Positions 9,937 through 20,005 of a stretch of 64,000 nucleotides of DNA are shown in pieces; the first letter of the stretch is position 1; every line of letters starts with the position of its first letter. The notes under the pieces were generated by a model. That model saw only the letters and a list, made by a program, of their open reading frames with translations. It was not told where the DNA came from and searched no databases. The stretch is from Nematocida parisii ERTm1 (Eukaryota; Microsporidia): the NCBI RefSeq assembly GCF_000250985.1, contig NW_013524647.1:593061-657060 (forward strand). Direction: 5' to 3'. A program made the position numbers and the translations under genes.

Positions 9937-10971
9937 ATGGCAAGCAGTGAGGCGCTCTCACACAGTAAAAAATTACAAAATATTTCAGAAATAACGAATT
10001 ATCAAGAAATATTCAAAAATTCAATGAAATGCGTGTGTTATGCCTCACATTTAACAAGAAATGCACCAATTATTAATCCTTCAATTAAATCCGACTTGTC
10101 CCCAGTGACGGTATACGATATAATCATACAAATGATATTCTGTAAGTTTCTAGATGGATTTCCGGTTACAATTGTAACAGAAGAAGAGAATAACGAATAC
10201 TACAACAGGATATACACAGATATACATAATAATACAACAGAAGAGTATATTTATATAAGGGAATTCCTTAAACAGAATAAGATAGTACTTAATAATACGA
10301 GTAGAAGGGTATTTACACAGTCATTTATAAGCAGTGATAATATTACAGTAATATTAGACCCAATTGATGGTACAAAAGGGTTTATTAATGGCCGGTCTTA
10401 TTCAACTGTTGTATCCTGTGTAAAGAGTGATAAAGTACTGTTTTCTATTATATCCTGCCCTAAGGAAGGTATTATTTACTATAAGTGCAATATGGCAGGA
10501 TCAGATGGGTTACTTCTGGGGTATCCACACAGGAAGCGGGTTAAGACACTCTATATTAATAAGTCATTTAAACCCACGTATAAAAGGTTCATAAAGAGTT
10601 TATCACTGCGTATAGGCATATCAGCAGAGAGTGACCATTCAAATAGTATACAGAATGAGTTTATCAGTAGGATTAGTCAGGTGTACACAGTGCATGTAAA
10701 GAAGTTAGATGGCCAGAGTAAATATGCCTGTGTTGCTGTGCAGAAGTTAGACTTATTCATTAGGATACCCAGGACCAGAATAACAGAGAAAGTATGGGAC
10801 CACTGTGCTGGTATAGATATGAATGACCTGTCAATTGTTACTGATTTATACGGCATACCGATTACACCGTGCACTCCTCCTGTTTATGGCGTAATTGCAT
10901 CGCACTCTTCAATCTTTCATAATTTATCAATTAGTCTATTGAAAGTCTTACTGAAAGATTTTAATTTATGA
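9937..10971 (+). CDS. 3'(2'),5'-bisphosphate nucleotidase (Hal2/Met22 type)
   Basis: A 344-residue member of the lithium-sensitive inositol monophosphatase superfamily. Metal-binding signatures are clear: an acidic EEE at about residues 81-83, DPIDGTKGF at about 140-148, and WDHCAGIDM at about 287-295. The family removes the 3' phosphate from PAP (adenosine 3',5'-bisphosphate), a by-product of sulfate or phosphopantetheine transfer, and keeps it from inhibiting RNA-processing enzymes. In a parasite without sulfate assimilation the source of PAP is likely carrier-protein maturation or host-derived nucleotides. Length is close to yeast Met22. The stop overlaps the next ATG by four bases. Confidence 0.85.
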   Translation: MASSEALSHSKKLQNISEITNYQEIFKNSMKCVCYASHLTRNAPIINPSIKSDLSPVTVYDIIIQMIFCKFLDGFPVTIVTEEENNEYYNRIYTDIHNNTTEEYIYIREFLKQNKIVLNNTSRRVFTQSFISSDNITVILDPIDGTKGFINGRSYSTVVSCVKSDKVLFSIISCPKEGIIYYKCNMAGSDGLLLGYPHRKRVKTLYINKSFKPTYKRFIKSLSLRIGISAESDHSNSIQNEFISRISQVYTVHVKKLDGQSKYACVAVQKLDLFIRIPRTRITEKVWDHCAGIDMNDLSIVTDLYGIPITPCTPPVYGVIASHSSIFHNLSISLLKVLLKDFNL

Positions 10972-13037
10972 AGTTAGATATACTATTTGAGATAGGTCTG
11001 GCGATTGCATCGATTATTCCCATGCTAACACAATCAGCCACACTAGACTCTGCCATAAACAGGTGTGAAGACTACCAGGAAGAAATTTTAGACGTACTTA
11101 AGGATATAGAAGCAGAGATAGAGGATAATTCAATATTAACCACACCAGTTCTAGAGACAGATTTAAAGATGTTATACATAACTCATAATGATTATATAAA
11201 GAAGAATAACCAGTTGGTTCTGTATAAGATAAAACTACACAATAGTAACCAGAATTTATACGAGTGTGACAAGACAACGAGTAGTAGATATGACATATTC
11301 TCACCGGATTTAAGAAATTATGCCAAGAATACTACATTAGGACGTACACCAGCAGAGAAGCTCTGTATGGTCATGTATTATAATATGCCAGGGTTTATAC
11401 ATAAAACAAGAATGGTTGTTAAGAAGTTATATGATCAGGAACAGACAACTGCCGATAAGAAGAGGAATAATTTCATATTCACATGGAAAGATCCAACAAA
11501 TAGCTTAAACAATTACGTCGGCCTGGCCACAATTGCAGCTAGTAAAAAAAGTGGTCGTACCAGTGTGGAGAAGATGGTTATGTCTATTTATCCTAACAGT
11601 ATATGTACATTACATAATAATTCAACAGAAGCCATTAATGCATCAAGTGAGGGTCATCGTGAATTAATATACCCATTTAAGACCAATAGTGGTAATAAAA
11701 TCAACATAAGAAGGTTCAAAGATATCTTAAACAAGAAGAGTTCTGGCAATGTTGGATTTGAATTCTTAAAGACAACCGTTGGATTCTGCACTAATTACAT
11801 ACAGTTGTATAACAATCCCATACTGGACACGCATGGATCCATGAGTTTTATAGATAAAGCACATGCTGATTTAGACATAAAGAATACGGAACTCTCCAAG
11901 CGTATTAATAAGATGATTTTAGACTTAAGCCTAGACATCCCCATTAAATTCACTGAGTATATTGAACTTATTGAAGATTCCTTCAATATCCAAATGGATG
12001 CCATACACAATTTAATCTGTGACTCATCTTATTATGCCTTACGTAATATGATATCTAAGTACTATATAAACATAATCGATAGGAATAAGTCAATAAAGCC
12101 AATGACCGCGGCAGAGTTCTATCAGATAAGGAAGTCATTACTCGCATTAGTAAACTCCTATCATAAAGAAGAGATTGCCAATGGGAATATTCTATCGAAT
12201 GTGATAGATTTAAACCTGTCCAGTTTTGGCAAGGACATTCACTTATTCTCACAGCCATCTACTTTAAACCCATCTGAGAAGTATACGCAGCACCTACTTA
12301 AACTTGCATGGGCCAGGTTCGGTGAGTTTGAATCTAATTTAGCCGGAAGGGAGAGGCAGTATGAAATAATAGTTGATGATCTTAAAACACTAAATCATAC
12401 AGTGAGTATGCATAAGATAGTTAGATCTATCGAGTCAGTTGCCAGTTACTGTGCACTTGGTGAATTTGGCAGACTGCGTGAATTAATCACACAGTTATAC
12501 ATAATCACGTCTGAGATAGACCTTATACACGAAGAGATCACTAATCTTAAGGAGTATAAATTATGTCTCAGTGGAAATAGTGATAATCCTGCCATATTGA
12601 ATAATCAAGCAGCAAATACTTTACTTAATAAGATCAATCTAAGGAATACTATTATAATGTCATTTATGACTGCTATTAGTATGCAGAAGTATAAGTATTC
12701 TGAGTTTGACTTACTGTCTAAGGATTCCGTATATTTAGATGTATACGACTTATTCAATATAAATCAGACGAGTCCAGTGCATGACCCACAAGCACATTTA
12801 ATTAATATACGCATACATAATGATATACAGAGACAGTTACCCAAACCATCTCCAATAACCACTGCGAATGCAGGGTTTACTCCATTATCATGTGCTGAAT
12901 TAGGGCGTACTATGGATTTAAATAGGATTAGTCTGTCTAATGATAATTATAAGGAGTATTTAAATTTAGCACTGACTGGATTAAGCACAGACGCTAATAA
13001 TGGAGACACGAATAATCCATTAATGCCTGTGGATTAA
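10968..13037 (+). CDS. hypothetical secreted protein, 689 residues
   Basis: The protein begins with a hydrophobic signal at about residues 5-22. The rest is hydrophilic, mainly helical, with several cysteines and possible N-glycosylation sites, and without further membrane spans. I do not recognise any domain. Its ATG overlaps the stop of the nucleotidase gene as ATGA, so both may be made from one transcript or the second has its promoter inside the first. Codon use matches the neighbour. A role at the host interface is possible for a secreted orphan but is not shown by the sequence. Confidence 0.7.
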   Translation: MKLDILFEIGLAIASIIPMLTQSATLDSAINRCEDYQEEILDVLKDIEAEIEDNSILTTPVLETDLKMLYITHNDYIKKNNQLVLYKIKLHNSNQNLYECDKTTSSRYDIFSPDLRNYAKNTTLGRTPAEKLCMVMYYNMPGFIHKTRMVVKKLYDQEQTTADKKRNNFIFTWKDPTNSLNNYVGLATIAASKKSGRTSVEKMVMSIYPNSICTLHNNSTEAINASSEGHRELIYPFKTNSGNKINIRRFKDILNKKSSGNVGFEFLKTTVGFCTNYIQLYNNPILDTHGSMSFIDKAHADLDIKNTELSKRINKMILDLSLDIPIKFTEYIELIEDSFNIQMDAIHNLICDSSYYALRNMISKYYINIIDRNKSIKPMTAAEFYQIRKSLLALVNSYHKEEIANGNILSNVIDLNLSSFGKDIHLFSQPSTLNPSEKYTQHLLKLAWARFGEFESNLAGRERQYEIIVDDLKTLNHTVSMHKIVRSIESVASYCALGEFGRLRELITQLYIITSEIDLIHEEITNLKEYKLCLSGNSDNPAILNNQAANTLLNKINLRNTIIMSFMTAISMQKYKYSEFDLLSKDSVYLDVYDLFNINQTSPVHDPQAHLINIRIHNDIQRQLPKPSPITTANAGFTPLSCAELGRTMDLNRISLSNDNYKEYLNLALTGLSTDANNGDTNNPLMPVD

Positions 13038-13059
13038 ATAATTATTAAACCTATCCAAT

Positions 13060-13566
13060 AATTATAATAAATAATCTAAACATGAAATATACGTTAAACA
13101 ACAATCGTACAGATAATGACTGTAAGGTATCCATACAGTATATAATTGGTTACTAACACAGCCGTATCCTGGTTATATTCAGCACATTCACACGAATACA
13201 CAGTAAATTATGCAGATTACACGGTAATATACAGTAATACACGGACTATATACAGTAATATACAGTAATATACGGACCATATACTTGATTACATGGATTA
13301 TATGCCTATTATATACTAATTATATGGACTATATGCAGTAATATATTCATTATATGGACTATATGCAGTAATACATTCATTATATGCCTATTATACAGCA
13401 ATATACTTGATTACACGCCTATTATATACTAATTATATGGTAATATACGCCTATTATACAGTAATATACGTTAATACACTTGAGTATACGCTATTTACAC
13501 CTTAATCATCCGTTATTTATATTAATTACACCTTAATTATCCGTTATTTATATTAATTACACTTTT
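13060..13566. repeat. intergenic array of ATATACAGTAAT / ATTATATGGACT units
   Basis: About 500 bases of degenerate minisatellite. Units of 12-18 bases such as CAGTAATATACGGACTATAT and TATATGGACTATATGCAGTA are shuffled and partly decayed. The array reaches the stop codon of the convergent SMC4 gene. Confidence 0.8.
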
Positions 13567-13567
13567 A

Positions 13568-16500
13568 TTATACGTTTATGTTCATATTAACTGCCAGTGT
13601 GAGTGTACTCTCTGCTGGTCTGTATACTCCTATAAATACATCTGCTAATTCGTACATGTTCTCTCTTAGACTGATTACTAAGAATTGGCAGTCATTTGAC
13701 CTCTCTTGAATGAACTGCCCAACTATCCCTACATTCTTATAATCTAATGCAGCATCAATCTCATCCATAACATAAAAACTATTCGGGTGGTACTCGTGTA
13801 ATGCGAATATTAAGGACAGTGAAGCAAGTGTCCTCTCTCCACCACTTAAATGAGAAATACTCTTCCAGCTCTTCCTGGGTGGCATGACACTCATTATCAC
13901 TCCCTCTGAGAATGGGTCTAAATAATCAACAGGCTCTATCTCTGCATCACCACCAAATGTGAGCATACTGTAGATCTTCTTTAATTCTGTGTTTATCTGC
14001 TTAATACTGGACATGAATTTAGAAGACCTTTCCTCCTTTAGTGCCATGAGAGAGTCCTTTGCCTTCCTCTCCTCTGATTCTTTTGTGGTTACTTGGTCAT
14101 TTTCTTTCTGGGCTTGGCTCTTTTTATTTTGGTATGTTAAGTATACTTCTATTTCTGCAGTGACTTCTTCTTGTGTTATGGTATCCTTGATGTACTCTGT
14201 GGACTCTTCTATTGAATTTTTATGGCTGCCTAATTTTTCTGTTATTCCCTTTTCTATTCCCTTTATATTATGCTCCTCTTTACCGATTTGGTCTAGTTTC
14301 TTATGGATTAATTTTATATTTTCATCGGCTACGGTTATTCTCTCTTCAAGTTCTGTTTCCTTTATTCTATAAATATCTATTTCTCGTTGCATGGAGATTC
14401 TTTTATCTTCTGCTGTGGACACTTTTGATTTTACTTCTCTTAATTCTCTCTCTGATAGTTCCATATCCGACTGTTCTTTATTAATTGGTTCTAGTACGAA
14501 CTCATTTAGTCTCCTTATGACGTCTTCTAATTGAGACTCCTTTTCCTGTGGTGATATTAGTGGTTCATTCAAGTACTTCTGTAATTGCTTGTTTCTTGTT
14601 TGTAGTGTGAATATTTGTTCTTCTAACCCGGCCAGTCTGGCTTTCATGGTTTTGTAGGACGACCCGCCAATCTCGTCTAAAACCGTTTGGTACTTTCTGA
14701 TTGTTTCTTCTAATTCTGATTCTGTTTGGTTTAATGCTTTGATTTTTTTAATTAAGGTATTCTCGTTTTCTTTGATTTTTTTGTACTGGATTTCCAAATC
14801 GGGTAATGTTTTCATTTCTTCCTGGGCAGTGGCCAACTGCTTTTCTAAACTTATAATTTCACTTTCTGACTTCTCTTTGTTTTTTTTGTGGGTGGTCTCT
14901 GCTTCTAATTTTATTGTGGTTTTCTCAATTGCTGCCTCAACTAGTCTAAGCCCGTCCTGGGCCTCTTTAACCGATGCCTGGGCCTCTTTCAGTTCTTTAT
15001 TAATCTCCTTCTGAGTTCTTCTCTGTGAGAGTATAACTGGCCGTACTGCACCACCGCTCATCAGTCCACTTCTGTCAATTACCTTCCCATCAAGTGTGAC
15101 CACTTTTGGTCTGTCTGGTGCAAATGCCCTTTTCATGGCAGCCTCCATATTGTTCACTACAAGAGTATCCCCCAGTACGTGATAAAAACACTTTTTGTAC
15201 AAATCCTTTGTTCTTATCTTATCCAGCAGCCTGTTACACTCTTTGCTCTGCTTTATATCGCTTATAATCTTATCCAGGACAATTATTGTGTGCCTTCCCA
15301 GGTTCTTGCTCTTTATTATGTCCAAGCACTTCTCGGCTATTCTTGTTGTATCTACAACTAAATTATTCAGTGACCCTTTAGCTACAGCAGAAAGTGCCAT
15401 TGTGTACTTATCTGGGATCGAGCCTAAATCCTTCAATCTCCCGTGGTATCCTTCTATCTGAAGGTGTTCACTTAACTTATCCGTAACATCAGATGTTCTC
15501 ATTTCAGACTGCACTTCACTGAGTAAATTCTCTCTCTTTCTTAGCTCTATTATCGTGTCCTCCCTTATTTTCTTCAACTCACACAGCTTTTTCTCGTGCT
15601 TTATGTACTTGTCTTCACTGTACGCGCACGCACTCTCCCGTACTCTTTTTATTTCCTGGGGTATTTCTTGTGTACACTTTTCAATTTTTGATTTTTTCAG
15701 TTCGATACTCTCCCGCTCCTTCGTTTTTTCTCTTAAACTGTCCTTTACACCCTTTGCACTTCTCATGTGGTCTAATAATTGCTTTTGTGACCTTTCTAAT
15801 TCTACCTTATCACTCCCATTCATGCTCTCCTCTACTTTCTGGATATCTAAAATTATTTTGTCTCTCTCGCTCTGTCCGTTATTTATTTTTAAGTCGTTCT
15901 CTTCCTTTTCTTCTTTACTGTTCTTTTTCTTCTCTTCCTGTACCTTCTTCTCTTCTTTTATTTTATGGATCTCTTGCTGTAGTGACAGTTTCTTACTCTC
16001 ATGGATCTTTATTAACTCCTGTACTTTCCGGTTTCTTATATCAATACTCTCATACTTGCTCTTTACTTCTAAGAAAATCTGCTCTTTCTTCCTAAACTCT
16101 GATTTGGCTTGTTCCTCTTCTGCCTCTGCTGATTTTTGTATGTTTAGTACTTCATTCTTCTTCTGCTTTACCTCTTCTATCTCCAAATCTGACTGTTTCT
16201 TCTGATTAAGTAGGGCTTCTAGGGCTTCACTTGATTCTTTCCTCTCCTCAGATATAATTGACACTCTTTTGCTTATTCCTGATAAATAACTGCCTATCCT
16301 TGTTCTGGCTGCTTCTGCTTTAGGCTCTAAATAACCCACCTCTTTCTCTATAAATTGATACTCTGCCCTATACCTGTCAGCTAGTTCTGTGGCAGTTCTT
16401 AAATTATCCTCTGCTGCCTTTATCTTATCTATTAACTGATTAGTACCAATTATCTCTTCTAAATACTCCACTAGCCCCACCTGATCTCCACTGCCTTTTG

Positions 16501-16960
16501 GCTTCATATTTGAAATACTCTCAATCTCTCCCTGCAGTATCATAAACCTATTATTGGCCAAGTCCACATTGTACATTTTCATTAGCTCAGTAACCCTATC
16601 CTGCACAGCCATTTCATTATTTATTGTGTACGTACTCTTCCCTGCCTTATTCACAGTCCTAGACACACTCACTGATTCATTCTGATCATCTTTTAATTCA
16701 ATTGTTACAGTCGCCTTCCCTGGTTTAGGCTCACCAGAGTGTATTAAATCCTCTGCTCTTGAGTGCCTTAACTTCTTGGCTTTAAACCCTAACACGAACA
16801 GTATTGCATCTATTACGTTACTCTTCCCTGATCCATTAGGACCCACTACCGTATTAAATTTCCTACCAAACGGCCCTATCACATGCTCTCCTTTATAACT
16901 CTTAAAGTTCTCTACAATAATCCTTTCTATGTAAAGCCTTCTCGTCCTCTTTTCTTCCAT
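13568..16960 (-). CDS. SMC4: SMC4, condensin ATPase subunit
   Basis: A 1130-residue SMC protein. The N-terminal head has Walker A at about residues 40-47 (GPNGSGKS) followed by FVLGFKAKKLR, and then RFMILQGEIESISNMKPKG, a pattern specific to SMC4 rather than SMC1-3. Coiled coil runs from about 180 to 470, the hinge spans about 490-650, and coiled coil resumes to about 980. The C-terminal head has the LSGGERTLASLSL signature and Walker B YVMDEIDAALD. With SMC2 it forms condensin, which compacts mitotic chromosomes. It is shorter than yeast SMC4 mainly through loss of the N-terminal extension. The two dispersed CCCGA doublets at 17007 and 17131 lie upstream. Confidence 0.93.
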   Translation of the reverse strand: MEEKRTRRLYIERIIVENFKSYKGEHVIGPFGRKFNTVVGPNGSGKSNVIDAILFVLGFKAKKLRHSRAEDLIHSGEPKPGKATVTIELKDDQNESVSVSRTVNKAGKSTYTINNEMAVQDRVTELMKMYNVDLANNRFMILQGEIESISNMKPKGSGDQVGLVEYLEEIIGTNQLIDKIKAAEDNLRTATELADRYRAEYQFIEKEVGYLEPKAEAARTRIGSYLSGISKRVSIISEERKESSEALEALLNQKKQSDLEIEEVKQKKNEVLNIQKSAEAEEEQAKSEFRKKEQIFLEVKSKYESIDIRNRKVQELIKIHESKKLSLQQEIHKIKEEKKVQEEKKKNSKEEKEENDLKINNGQSERDKIILDIQKVEESMNGSDKVELERSQKQLLDHMRSAKGVKDSLREKTKERESIELKKSKIEKCTQEIPQEIKRVRESACAYSEDKYIKHEKKLCELKKIREDTIIELRKRENLLSEVQSEMRTSDVTDKLSEHLQIEGYHGRLKDLGSIPDKYTMALSAVAKGSLNNLVVDTTRIAEKCLDIIKSKNLGRHTIIVLDKIISDIKQSKECNRLLDKIRTKDLYKKCFYHVLGDTLVVNNMEAAMKRAFAPDRPKVVTLDGKVIDRSGLMSGGAVRPVILSQRRTQKEINKELKEAQASVKEAQDGLRLVEAAIEKTTIKLEAETTHKKNKEKSESEIISLEKQLATAQEEMKTLPDLEIQYKKIKENENTLIKKIKALNQTESELEETIRKYQTVLDEIGGSSYKTMKARLAGLEEQIFTLQTRNKQLQKYLNEPLISPQEKESQLEDVIRRLNEFVLEPINKEQSDMELSERELREVKSKVSTAEDKRISMQREIDIYRIKETELEERITVADENIKLIHKKLDQIGKEEHNIKGIEKGITEKLGSHKNSIEESTEYIKDTITQEEVTAEIEVYLTYQNKKSQAQKENDQVTTKESEERKAKDSLMALKEERSSKFMSSIKQINTELKKIYSMLTFGGDAEIEPVDYLDPFSEGVIMSVMPPRKSWKSISHLSGGERTLASLSLIFALHEYHPNSFYVMDEIDAALDYKNVGIVGQFIQERSNDCQFLVISLRENMYELADVFIGVYRPAESTLTLAVNMNINV

Positions 16961-17006
16961 TTTTTAATTCGTACACAAATTATTTTTATAATTTTATAGA
17001 ATATTA

Positions 17007-17149
17007 TAACCCGACCTAACCCGATATTTATAATGTATAATATAATGTATAATATAATACATATAACCAGGAATATCTTATTATTATATACGTATAATAA
17101 ATAATATTCAGGAGTCACTTTCATATTTAATAACCCGACATAACCCGAT
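17007..17149. promoter_or_regulatory. two TAACCCGA doublets upstream of SMC4
   Basis: Doublets at 17007-17026 and 17131-17149, each two TAACCCGA half-sites ten bases apart. The nearer one is 47 bases before the SMC4 ATG. The same element recurs at gene boundaries through the window, so it may be a transcription-factor site. Activity is inferred only from position and recurrence. Confidence 0.4.
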
Positions 17150-17159
17150 TTTCAGTTAT

Positions 17160-17521
17160 TATTGTTAGTCCTGTGGGTTACTTATATTATGCCTATTTTT
17201 ATGGCTGTATTAAGGATAATTAGTGGTTATATAGTAATTAGTGTGTTAATTAGTCTATAATTAGTGGTTATATAGTGATTAGTCTATAATTCGGGTTATA
17301 TAGTAATTAGTGTATTAATTGGTCTATATTTAGTCTATAGATGGTGTATAATTAGTAGTTATATAGCAATTAGTGGTTATATAGTAATTAGTCTATAGAT
17401 AGTGTATTAATTAGATTAGTGTATTAATTAGTGTATTAATTAGTGTATTAATTAGTCTATAATTAACTATTTATGCATTTATTAGTAATATGTATTATAT
17501 ACAGTGTAAGTTATAATATAC
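17160..17521. repeat. intergenic array of TTAGTGTATTAA / TTAGTGGTTATATAGT units
   Basis: A degenerate tandem array of roughly 360 bases with units such as TTAATTAGTGTATTAATTAG and TTAGTGGTTATATAGTAA. It separates SMC4 from the convergently read end of the mannosyltransferase gene. No gene is visible in it. Confidence 0.8.
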
Positions 17522-18715
17522 TTATGCGGGTGGGAAATAAGCACCGTACAGTGCAGCGTATGATAACCCAAAGCAAATGTACCCAAAGAATAAAAGGTTC
17601 CATATCCCTCTCCTTTTAAATATTTCTGATAGTTCCCAGTATATAACAGGGTTATATGAGACGAATCTAAAGTGCATATTCATGTGAATAAAAAATATAG
17701 ACAGAATTATTTGGAATATCAGGATACAGTGTAAAAATAACCTAACAAATGAAAATATTTCCATATTAGGATATTTTGATTTTTTAGTATTTTCCTTATT
17801 TGGTAATACCGTTATTTTTTGTATTATTTTTTGTTTTATATTTAAGAATCTTTCGTGTCCTTGGTCATAAATAAACTGCAGAATGTACTTCTCTTTAAGC
17901 ACATAATTATATGTGATAAGGCACGAGAGGAGTACAAATGGACAGCCAACTATAATATTCGGAATATTTTTACTGTGCTTATAAAATTGCAGGAATCCTT
18001 GCTCCCAGTACTCTGCCTGTACGTATGAATAAGGAAGGACCCGTATATACGGAAACCTGTTTATAAACCAATACATCTGTACGCTCATAAAAGCCAGGAC
18101 AGGCATACTTGCCATGATAATCCCTGTGGTATAAGAGTACTTAATGAGTCCTTCAATAAAGCACAGTGGAGACAGAATAAATCCGTTAGATCTCGTATAA
18201 GAAGCAAGTACAACCCAAATATAAGAAACCCCTCTGTCAGCCAGGACACTCTCCACTGCCATAAGCACACACATACAGAAGACAGCTTCTGTGTACATCG
18301 TAGAGTACAAGATAGAGCAGGGACTAAAACAGAATAGAATACAGGATCTGACAGCGTATGACTGGTTAAAGTGCTTATAAGTCACTTTATACAGAATAAT
18401 TGAAGAGGCCAGGAATGCCAGGTTAGATATAAGTATACCCGCAGTGACTATCGGCATGGGAGTGAATTTGTTAAGCAGGTGTACAAGGCCTGGGTAGAGG
18501 GGGAAGAAAGCTGTCGTATTATCAGAGACATAGCCGTACTTAGCAATATTATAGAAGTAAATGGCATCCCATCGTATGAGGAATGAGAGGGCACTTTCTG
18601 TGTGGAGTAGAATATCGGAGAAGTCGTGGTGTGGTATGACCAAGGAGGACACTGCAGAGACTGCGAGTGTCACTGCCCTGGAGAGAGACCAGATCAGCAC
18701 GGGCACTTTAATCAT
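17522..18715 (-). CDS. GPI mannosyltransferase 2 (PIG-V/GPI18 family)
   Basis: A 397-residue multi-pass membrane protein. The first luminal loop has the family pattern RWDAIYFYNIAKYGY followed by FFPLYPGL, typical of PIG-V, which adds the second mannose to the GPI precursor on the luminal side of the ER. About eight to nine hydrophobic segments follow, with a lysine-rich cytosolic loop at about 285-310. The C-terminus FGLSYAALYGAYFPPA is close to the usual end of the family. With GPI8 at 35210 it shows that GPI anchoring is kept in this organism. Length is near that of yeast Gpi18. Confidence 0.85.
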   Translation of the reverse strand: MIKVPVLIWSLSRAVTLAVSAVSSLVIPHHDFSDILLHTESALSFLIRWDAIYFYNIAKYGYVSDNTTAFFPLYPGLVHLLNKFTPMPIVTAGILISNLAFLASSIILYKVTYKHFNQSYAVRSCILFCFSPCSILYSTMYTEAVFCMCVLMAVESVLADRGVSYIWVVLASYTRSNGFILSPLCFIEGLIKYSYTTGIIMASMPVLAFMSVQMYWFINRFPYIRVLPYSYVQAEYWEQGFLQFYKHSKNIPNIIVGCPFVLLSCLITYNYVLKEKYILQFIYDQGHERFLNIKQKIIQKITVLPNKENTKKSKYPNMEIFSFVRLFLHCILIFQIILSIFFIHMNMHFRFVSYNPVIYWELSEIFKRRGIWNLLFFGYICFGLSYAALYGAYFPPA

Positions 18716-18747
18716 AATAAAAAATAAAGTGGGTTATTTAATATACT

Positions 18748-18751
18748 AAAA
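18748..18751 (-). terminator. T4 stretch after tRNA-Arg
   Basis: AAAA on the plus strand reads as four T residues a few bases after the 3' end of the minus-strand tRNA, a minimal polymerase III stop. Confidence 0.45.
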
Positions 18752-18753
18752 GA

Positions 18754-18825
18754 CGTCCCCGACGGGTTTCGAACCCGCAACCTTTGCCTTAGGAAGGCAA
18801 CGCTCTGCCATTGAGCTACGAGGAC
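18754..18825 (-). tRNA. tRNA-Arg (CCT)
   Basis: On the minus strand the acceptor stem GTCCTCG pairs with CGGGGAC, with a G discriminator at 18754. The D stem GCTC/GAGC and the anticodon stem TTGCC/GGCAA enclose the loop TTCCTAA, giving anticodon CCT for AGG codons. The T arm GCGGG-TTCGAAA-CCCGT is complete. No intron. Confidence 0.95.
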
Positions 18826-19173
18826 CACACTAATTTACATCAGAAATTGTGCGTGGGTACTGTTTTATTATTTTATTATTACTACTTTTTATTATTTATT
18901 GTGTATTGTGTACTATTTTTTATTATTTAGTGTGTATTGTGTAATAAATAATACCTTGAATAATTTATAAATATTTTCAGTCTGACACACTTCTTATTAC
19001 ACAATGCGCATTAAGTAATAGTAAAATAAATTATATTCAAACAAAGACTTTTTAGTTTCAGAGCATTACATAGTACACAATGTGTAAGAAATAGTACTTA
19101 CTACTGCATTACCAGTAAATATTACTACTTATTACACATTGTGTTATAACTACTATAACCCGAAAACATACAT
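18826..19173. repeat. AT-rich spacer with TTATTACACAAT units
   Basis: Scattered copies of the common unit TTATTACACATTGTGT and its reverse complement, with no coding sign. It separates tRNA-Arg from 5S rRNA. Confidence 0.6.
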
Positions 19174-19287
19174 GTGCGGCCATATGCCTGCGTACACACC
19201 AGAACCCGTTCGATCTCTGAAGTTAAGCGCGTGACAGCTTTGATAGTACTGCGATGGGAGACCGCGTGGGAACACAGAGTGCTGCAC
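19174..19287 (+). rRNA. 5S ribosomal RNA
   Basis: The ends pair as GTGCGGC with GCTGCAC, closing helix I. Inside are the conserved blocks AGAACCCGTTCGATCTC and GAAGTTAAGCG of loops B and C, and GATGGGAGACC followed by GTGGGAA of helices IV and V. Length is 114 bases, slightly short of the usual 118-121. A run of five T residues directly follows, as expected for polymerase III. Confidence 0.95.
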
Positions 19288-20005
19288 TTTTTATTATATT
19301 TACAGTAACTAAATATATTACACTATGCGTATAAAGTACTGCCCATCCTATGATTTATTACACATAGTGCATTAAATCCTCCATTATTTATAACACATAC
19401 CTTCATATATTCTCTTCTAAGCTGTATACTAATATTAGTTGTCTTAGTTATACGGGAACTATTTAGTCACAAATCCTTATAACATGGGACAGTCAATTAG
19501 TGTATTACTTATTACATAATGTGTATAAAAAAGTGTATAAAATACCCGGGTTATCCATCATGTATATTATACAAATATTAAAAGTAAGTGTACAGAAAGT
19601 CTTATACACGTATAATAAAAAAAGTATTACTAATAATATTACACATAGGTGTATAAGTAATAACCATAACACATTATATAATACACATAGTACACTAAAT
19701 AATACTAATAACACTAAGTGTAATAAGTCATCACAAATTAAACCCACTAGATATGATCAAATCGATATAATACTTTTAAATCATATTCTATTTAATAATT
19801 ATACTTATAATACAGTAGATAATAGTAATAATATTATATATGATATAAGACTAATAGATACATTAGATAAGATATAAAATATATGTTAATAAAAAACCAG
19901 TTATTTATTGTGAATTATTCATCCTTTATTAAAATATTATTTATGCCTTACATAATGTATAACACATAATATTAACGTACTCATAAAGAATATTCATTTT
20001 TATCT
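19288..20005. repeat. AT-rich spacer with decayed repeat units
   Basis: A T5 stop for 5S at 19288-19292, then AT-rich sequence with several TTATTACACA and TGTGTATAA units. A 22-base stretch at 19931-19952 is an exact match to 34132-34153. A 125-codon open frame at 19500-19877 begins with GTG and is built largely from the repeat, so I do not call it. Confidence 0.6.

Noticed and set aside
15555-16205. 216-codon antisense frame in SMC4
   Set aside because: Ser/Phe/Leu-rich product of reading Lys/Glu coiled-coil codons backwards.
19500-19877. 125-codon open frame after 5S rRNA
   Set aside because: It begins with GTG, overlaps repeat units and has the Asn/Thr/Tyr content that the array gives in any frame.
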